A stretch of DNA of 64,000 nt, taken from the NCBI GenBank assembly GCA_963921195.1, contig OY992537.1:33961410-34025409 (forward strand), in the 5' to 3' direction. A program made the translations under genes and the position numbers. The notes beneath the pieces were generated by a model. That model worked only from the letters and a program-made list of their open reading frames with translations, was not told where the DNA came from and did not search any database. Origin of the DNA: Pegoplata infirma. Its lineage: Eukaryota > Arthropoda > Insecta > Diptera > Anthomyiidae. Below are positions 59,598 to 64,000 of the stretch, piece by piece (position 1 is the first letter of the stretch; each line of letters starts with the position of its first letter).

Positions 59598-59650
59598 ATA
59601 TAGATATATATATATAAGTAGATCACTAGAGTGGAGGGTATAAAAAAATA

Positions 59651-60331
59651 CCCAGCAAAACTTTGGTAATGGGTAGTGATTATATAACACATTACCAGGT
59701 AATGCATATAACTTATTTTTAGCATTATTTTATGATGTCTTACCAAACATTTGTTCCACAACGTATTATTTTCAAGTGAAAAATAATGCATTACTAATAA
59801 TTTGATACGTAATGCATGATTATTGGAAAAAGTAAATTTCATATTTGTTATTTCTAAACCTTAAATCATGGATGACTTCTATTTGGTTACATTATGTATT
59901 ATTTGAAAGTTTGAAATAATGTATTATTTATAATTGGATGCATAATGCATTACAATAACATAAAAAATAATTATTTTATAAAAAAATGCATAAGTTTAAA
60001 CTAGAGATGGGCTCACGACAGGAAATTTCTAACGACAGACACTCTCGAGCATATTTTATCTACTTACACTCACTTACAATCACGTGAGTAAATTTAATGC
60101 TATATTATTTCATTTCTCGTAACCTATAAAATATCAAATATTTTACACCTTACTCGTATTCTTCGTTATAAATTTATGACTTATTTTATACCTTACTGGT
60201 ATTCTTTGTAATAATGTGGATGCATTACTTTGAGTCTCATCGCCTGTTAAAATCATCAATGCTGCAATGTATAAAATAAGAGATCCTATACCTTATTTTA
60301 TACCTTATTTAGTAATCTAAGTTTTGCTGGG
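59651..60331. mobile_element. TA-flanked CCCAGCAAAA MITE, member 3
   Basis: Ends CCCAGCAAAACTTTGG and CTAAGTTTTGCTGGG, TA both sides (59649-59650, 60332-60333). Subterminal words are TAATGCAT, GGTAATGC and TTACCAGG. A different segment with CACTCACTTACAATCACGTG lies at 60005-60100. Inserted in M copy 2. Confidence 0.85.
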
Positions 60332-60333
60332 TA

Positions 60334-61109
60334 CTTACGAAAACATGAAATATTAATGATTTCGTAGGTTATTTTTATAATTTTTCTATTGAATTTTTGT
60401 TTAAAAAAATTTTAATAAAATTTTGGGAATCGTCCCGCAATTAACTTCATTCTGGCCGTACACTATACCCATCGTGCCAAAGTCGCTTGATACAAACATG
60501 TTTTTATATTTCTGCACTCAAAAAATTATGTCATTAATTGTTTGTAGTTTATTTAAAAAGTTTTACGTTATGTCGTTTTTAAAAGAAAAACATTTGTTCA
60601 ATGTTCAGTTATTTTAAATGACTATTTATGTTCTTTGTTTTAAAAATAACAAAATAAGGACTTTCATTAGCTTTCAATTTTTAAGTCATTTATTTTTGTT
60701 CTGTAACCAAAAATAAGTGATTTTCTTTAATTTTTTATAATTTGTGTACGTTATTTTTTTGTTTAAATTGTTGGCATTTTTAAAAGAAAAGTCATTAGTT
60801 TTTACCTACTTGTGTTGTGTTTTTTTTTTGTAGACAAAAAATTCAAAAAATTATTTATAGAAATATAAAAACATGTTTAACTTTGGCACGATGGATAGAA
60901 TGTAGTTGATTGCGGGATCGATTCCCCACATATTTTTTTTTTTTAATTTAAAAATTAAGTTTAATAGAAAAATTGTAAAAACAACCTACGAAATTATTAA
61001 TTTTTAATGTTTTTGTAGGTATTTTTGATTTTTAATTTGTTGGTGAAAATCACACAACAATCATTAATTTTTAATGTTTTCGTACATTCATAGAAATATC
61101 TTAGTAGAA
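60334..61109. repeat. M-family repeat, copy 2, fold-back form
   Basis: The left arm (GGGAATCGTCCCGCAATTAA, TCGTGCCAAAGTCGC) is the inverse of the right arm (CTTTGGCACGATGG, TTGATTGCGGGATCGATTCC). Loop near 60500-60850 matches 50290-50600. GGATCGATTCC resembles a pol III B box (GGTTCGANTCC) and TGGCACGATGG an A box, so a tRNA-derived origin is possible but unproven. Confidence 0.6.
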
Positions 61110-61704
61110 AAATTAGTAAACCCATTGTAGATCAAGTTTTACAGAATAATGCCGTATTCAACAAAAATTAATGTTGATATCGTTGAATAATCTGTAAAGT
61201 TGAATCAACTTTTTACAACGCTTATACAGAATTCAATAGATAAATCAAAATAGAAAAAACAACCCTGTTCATTATTTTTTTTTTTTATTAACGAGTGACG
61301 GGTGAGTTGGTAGCAATGTGAATCGTGTTTATCTCTTATAAAATTATTTTATGTGTGTGTTTTTTATAAAAATATTTAAAATTATAAAAATAAATAAAAA
61401 TAGGATCTGATTTGTAAATATTTGGTAAGTAAAAAAATACATTGATTACTTTATGTATTCATACTATATTAAAACTTTTTTTGTTTTTTTAAAGGATTTT
61501 GTTTGGTATCATCAGAAAACTGGAGAATGGTGTGTGAAAATCTTTGTGAAAATCTTTAAATATTGCAGCTTAAAAAGCCGACGATAATACAAAAATATTG
61601 TGATTTATGCTTAATAAAAGAATATTAACAAATAACAACAAGTTTTTTTTTATTAATAAAATTTCTTATATTAACAAAAATATGAGTTGAATTTACAAAA
61701 AATT

Positions 61705-61708
<4 letters not shown>
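61110..61708. other. AT-rich sequence next to the retrotransposon; no gene supported
   Basis: No long ORF. A GGTAAGT at about 61423 and a TTTTTTTAAAG at about 61493 look like a short intron, but no coding exon can be tied to them. Words TTGAATC/GATTCAA and TACAGAAT recur around 61150-61240. Confidence 0.4.
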
Positions 61709-61744
<36 letters not shown>

Positions 61745-64000
61745 TTATTAATTTATTAATACATTTTCATTACAATATTTGTTTTGCCCCAGCGTCATAT
61801 GACATTGTTGAGGCGAGTTGGCACAGATAAATTCAAAATAATAAATTAATTAACAATATTAGATCATTAACAATTTCATTTAATAAAGATTTAGGTTTCA
61901 AAAAATAATGAAAAAAAAACATTTACATTAAAAGCATTTCTAAATTATTTAATAAGTGTTTTTTTAAATCCAATTTAAAAGTCGAAATTCTAACAATGTT
62001 TCTTAAATCTTGTGGTAAATTGTTAAATTCCAGACAACCAATATATTCTATCTTCTGCTTAGTAGTTTCTAGTCTGCATCTTGACACCCTTAGATCTGAA
62101 TTGTTTCTTGTGTTGAAAAATGTTTGATTCCTTTCAAATAATATCGTATTATGACCAATATTATGAAGTGCTTTAAACACGAAAACTAGCAATTGCATTT
62201 TGTACAATCCATTAATTGGCAAAATACTTTTGGACACGTCTTTATATAACAAAATTGTAGAATGCATTAATGGTAAATTAAAAATAGTTTTGAGTGCTTT
62301 GTTTTGAACTCTTTGCAAAGCTTTAAGCTCATTACTTTTTCTGCTACCATACACCAACACCAAATAATTAAGTTGACTATGGATTAATGCTTGATAAAGT
62401 ATAACTTTTGTTTGTTCATTAAATTTGTTCTTGAATTTGTATAGCAGCCCAACCACTGGAGATATTTTTGATTTCAGATTTTCGATATGTATGCTCCATG
62501 AAAGATTATTTTGCAAATGTACTCCTAAATATCTAACTGATTCACTTTCAAATACTTCCTCTCCTTCAACAAATATACTGAAGTTACCAGCATTCCTATT
62601 CATGTAAGGCTTGAACCTTAAAATTTTCGTTTTTTTAGTATTAATTACTAATTTGTTAATTCGCGAATATTCAAAAATAAGCGATGCATCTCTTTCCATG
62701 TACGCTTTCGCTACTGCTTCATGTTTGTAGGGATAAAATAAGGATATATCATCTGCATACAAAAATACTTTTCCACAGAGACCAAGGTTCATAATATCAT
62801 TAATATATATCGAAAACAACAGCGGACCCAAAACACTACCTTGAGGCACACCATGCTCCACATCACCAAGGAAACTACGACTACCATTTATTTCAACGTA
62901 TTGTTTTCTATTTTTTAAATAGCTTTTAAAAAGATTTAGTTCATTACCGAAAATTGGTCTATACTTATCCTCAGTAAAGGCACTTGTCTCCTTGGGTATT
63001 GGCACAATTTTCGATATTTTCAAGATATCAGGATATTCAGAGGTTTCAATAATACTTTGAAAAATACTTCGTAAATGTGGTGTAATTTCATATCTACAGT
63101 TAACAAATATCTTTGGCGGTAAATTATCATGACCTGGGCTTTTATTCACAGACAGGTTTGTTAAAATCTGTAGGACTTCTTCTTCCGTTGTATTGGTCAA
63201 GTGAAATATGTTATTTTGATACCTAAGAGTTCTTAAACTGTTGAAATAATCTGTGGGAGAAGTATTAATTTTTTCCTTCATATCTTTAGGAGTTTGCAAA
63301 AAATATTGATTAAGACGTTGACATTTAATAGCATCATCAGTTATCAGTTCACCATGGGAATTTTTTAAATTAGTTTGAGATTTAGTGTTTCTTCCTAGAC
63401 TTTCATTTAAAAATCTCCAACACTTTTTTGGGTCCTGTTGAGTATTGTATATATTATCATAATAATAATTGTTTATCGACTCACTACAAGCTTTTTTAAT
63501 AATTTTACTTATTCTTTTCAGTCTGTTTTGTATATCAATATCATTTGGTCTTCTTCTTCTCTGCTTTAAAATACTTTCCTTTAATAAAATTAATTTTTTT
63601 AAATCATCATTCATCCATGGAGCGATTTGTTCTTTTAATAGTTTTCTCTTTTTATTTATAGTTGTAGCATTAACATTAGCATTTGAAAGGGTATAAATTA
63701 AATTCAAAGTATCAGTCGATGGGTTACCAGTTTTCTGCGTGATAAGATCATTTTGAAAGCACTCTTTAAACTTATTATAATCAGTATACTTCTCAATTAC
63801 TTCAACGAAATTATCATTCTGAATATTGCTTTTGATTTTGCATGAAATAATATTATGATCCGAAAGGTCACACTCAATAGAGTCAATTAAAAGCGTATTT
63901 GAAAGATTGCTGAAAACATTGTCAATACATGTCCCAGATGTAGGGCGTGTTATTAACGAGTGACAATTTTTAAAATCATAACTTTCAAGTATATTTGATA
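61709..64000 (-). mobile_element. 3' part of a jockey/CR1-like non-LTR retrotransposon with poly(A) tail
   Basis: On the minus strand the ORF stop is followed by a ~180-bp 3' UTR containing a GC-richer stretch (around 61783-61815), AATAAA-type signals at 61743-61760 and then a pure 34-A tail (34 T on the plus strand, 61709-61742). This is a complete retrotransposon 3' end. The 5' end and the partner TSD lie beyond base 64000. The flank after the tail, read on the minus strand, begins CTCTAATTTTTTG. Confidence 0.9.
61923..64000 (-). CDS. Non-LTR retrotransposon ORF2, partial: endonuclease tail plus internally deleted reverse transcriptase
   Basis: Copies element RNA into DNA by target-primed reverse transcription. 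The reading frame runs unbroken from the right edge to a TAA at 61923-61925, about 691 codons, so the 5' part lies outside the window. A TTG at 63705-63707 is not a real start, since the frame stays open above it. Visible residues ~1-75 are the C-terminal part of an apurinic-type endonuclease: a RPTSGTCID segment, then SDHNII at about residue 46, the SDH histidine motif. The RT begins near residue 275 with KSPGHDNLPP. After EDKYRPI (residue 349) the protein jumps to GNELNLFKSYL, so the usual block with fingers motif 2 and the AFD aspartate of motif A is missing. GVPQGSVLGPLL and YADD (residues 414-417) follow, then a CR1/jockey-type tail ending FNNLPQDLR..FKLDLKKHLL. The lost aspartate should abolish RT activity although the frame is intact. 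Clade within the jockey/CR1 group is not settled. Confidence 0.93.
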   Translation of the reverse strand, partial: SNILESYDFKNCHSLITRPTSGTCIDNVFSNLSNTLLIDSIECDLSDHNIISCKIKSNIQNDNFVEVIEKYTDYNKFKECFQNDLITQKTGNPSTDTLNLIYTLSNANVNATTINKKRKLLKEQIAPWMNDDLKKLILLKESILKQRRRRPNDIDIQNRLKRISKIIKKACSESINNYYYDNIYNTQQDPKKCWRFLNESLGRNTKSQTNLKNSHGELITDDAIKCQRLNQYFLQTPKDMKEKINTSPTDYFNSLRTLRYQNNIFHLTNTTEEEVLQILTNLSVNKSPGHDNLPPKIFVNCRYEITPHLRSIFQSIIETSEYPDILKISKIVPIPKETSAFTEDKYRPIFGNELNLFKSYLKNRKQYVEINGSRSFLGDVEHGVPQGSVLGPLLFSIYINDIMNLGLCGKVFLYADDISLFYPYKHEAVAKAYMERDASLIFEYSRINKLVINTKKTKILRFKPYMNRNAGNFSIFVEGEEVFESESVRYLGVHLQNNLSWSIHIENLKSKISPVVGLLYKFKNKFNEQTKVILYQALIHSQLNYLVLVYGSRKSNELKALQRVQNKALKTIFNLPLMHSTILLYKDVSKSILPINGLYKMQLLVFVFKALHNIGHNTILFERNQTFFNTRNNSDLRVSRCRLETTKQKIEYIGCLEFNNLPQDLRNIVRISTFKLDLKKHLLNNLEMLLM

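Larger units (their letters stand above)
54838..59622 (-). mobile_element. Non-autonomous Helitron-type element, copy 2, with two nested insertions
   Basis: On the minus strand: A|TCTACTTATATATATATATC start, GACTGACTGACTGAC, 3' hairpin CCGGTAACGAAGTACCGG and CTAG|T end. Removing it joins CTCTA to TCACTAGAGTGG, which restores the E hairpin seen elsewhere, so the insertion is between A and T without TSD. It holds the element at 55116 and the palindromic hAT at 58820. Without these it is ~3.3 kb, colinear with copy 1. Confidence 0.85.

Noticed and set aside
59423..59842. 139-aa minus-strand ORF
   Set aside because: Crosses the palindromic hAT-like element, an E fragment and a TA-MITE, so it cannot be one gene.
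60881..60930. tRNA gene
   Set aside because: B-box-like text only. No acceptor stem or cloverleaf can be drawn.
63705..63707. TTG as the start of the retrotransposon ORF
   Set aside because: The same frame stays open and endonuclease-like up to base 64000, so the true start is outside the window.

Overview
The window is AT-rich, intron- or intergenic-type DNA from a higher fly. I infer a calyptrate dipteran, because the dispersed repeats with GTCCGTCCGTCTGTC tracts and TATACCC..GGGTATA ends are the kind seen in blowfly and house-fly relatives. No host gene can be supported. The only convincing coding sequence is at the right edge: a minus-strand fragment of a non-LTR retrotransposon (endonuclease tail plus reverse transcriptase), still open at base 64000, with its poly(A) tail at 61709-61742. 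Its reverse transcriptase reads through an in-frame deletion that removed motif A.

Everything else is a nest of transposable elements and the satellites they carry. Element against element comparison gives boundaries, target-site duplications (TSDs) and, in several places, the empty site. (1) Three related non-autonomous families with TATACCC hairpin ends and a CAAGT..hairpin end (called E, C and G here) recur throughout. (2) A longer composite repeat (R) carries T-rich TTTTCATCAA arrays and hosts E and C insertions. (3) Five kinds of hAT-like elements have 8-bp TSDs (11943-13939, 24403-25179 with a second copy at 58820-59597, 39847-42148, 45936-46939, 47005-48889). (4) TA-flanked MITEs lie at 10256, 12357, 21376, 34386 and 59651. 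(5) Elements with 3-bp TSDs lie at 25977, 29578 and 55116, and the truncated one at 43822 ends in a possible TAA. (6) Fold-back elements with GGGGCATTCC-type ends lie at 28160, 30196 and 47605. (7) Two long Helitron-type elements (18111-21158, 54838-59622, minus orientation) each carry a huge 16-bp minisatellite.

Layout: 1-9.8 kb, two R+E composites, fold-backs and the GCATATTT family; 9.8-14.5 kb, a MITE, then a G element holding a hAT holding a TA-MITE, then an inverted 20-bp array; 14.7-17.1 kb, an inverted R composite with E and C inside; 18.1-21.2 kb, Helitron copy 1; 21.3-25.4 kb, TA-MITE, R module, a palindromic GGGGATTATG MITE and a G element with a palindromic hAT; 26-27 kb, small MITEs; 28.2-33.4 kb, a four-level nest; 34.4-39.7 kb, a 5.3-kb TA element with a giant inverted array of ~175-bp units; 39.8-43.1 kb, a hAT with E and a fold-back inside, then a GCATATTT copy; 43.6 kb, a 200-N gap; 45-49 kb, E copies split by two hAT-like elements; 51.7-53 kb, a 35-bp array; 54.8-59.6 kb, Helitron copy 2; 59.6-61.1 kb, a TA-MITE and a fold-back; 61.7-64 kb, the retrotransposon.

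The pattern linking many of these elements is that each TIR element carries its own private set of short palindromic words near its ends (for example CCGGTT, CGGGATCCCG, GGGGATTATG, AGAACAGGTTC). Family names such as hAT, Helitron and Harbinger are inferred from ends and TSDs; no intact transposase was found.
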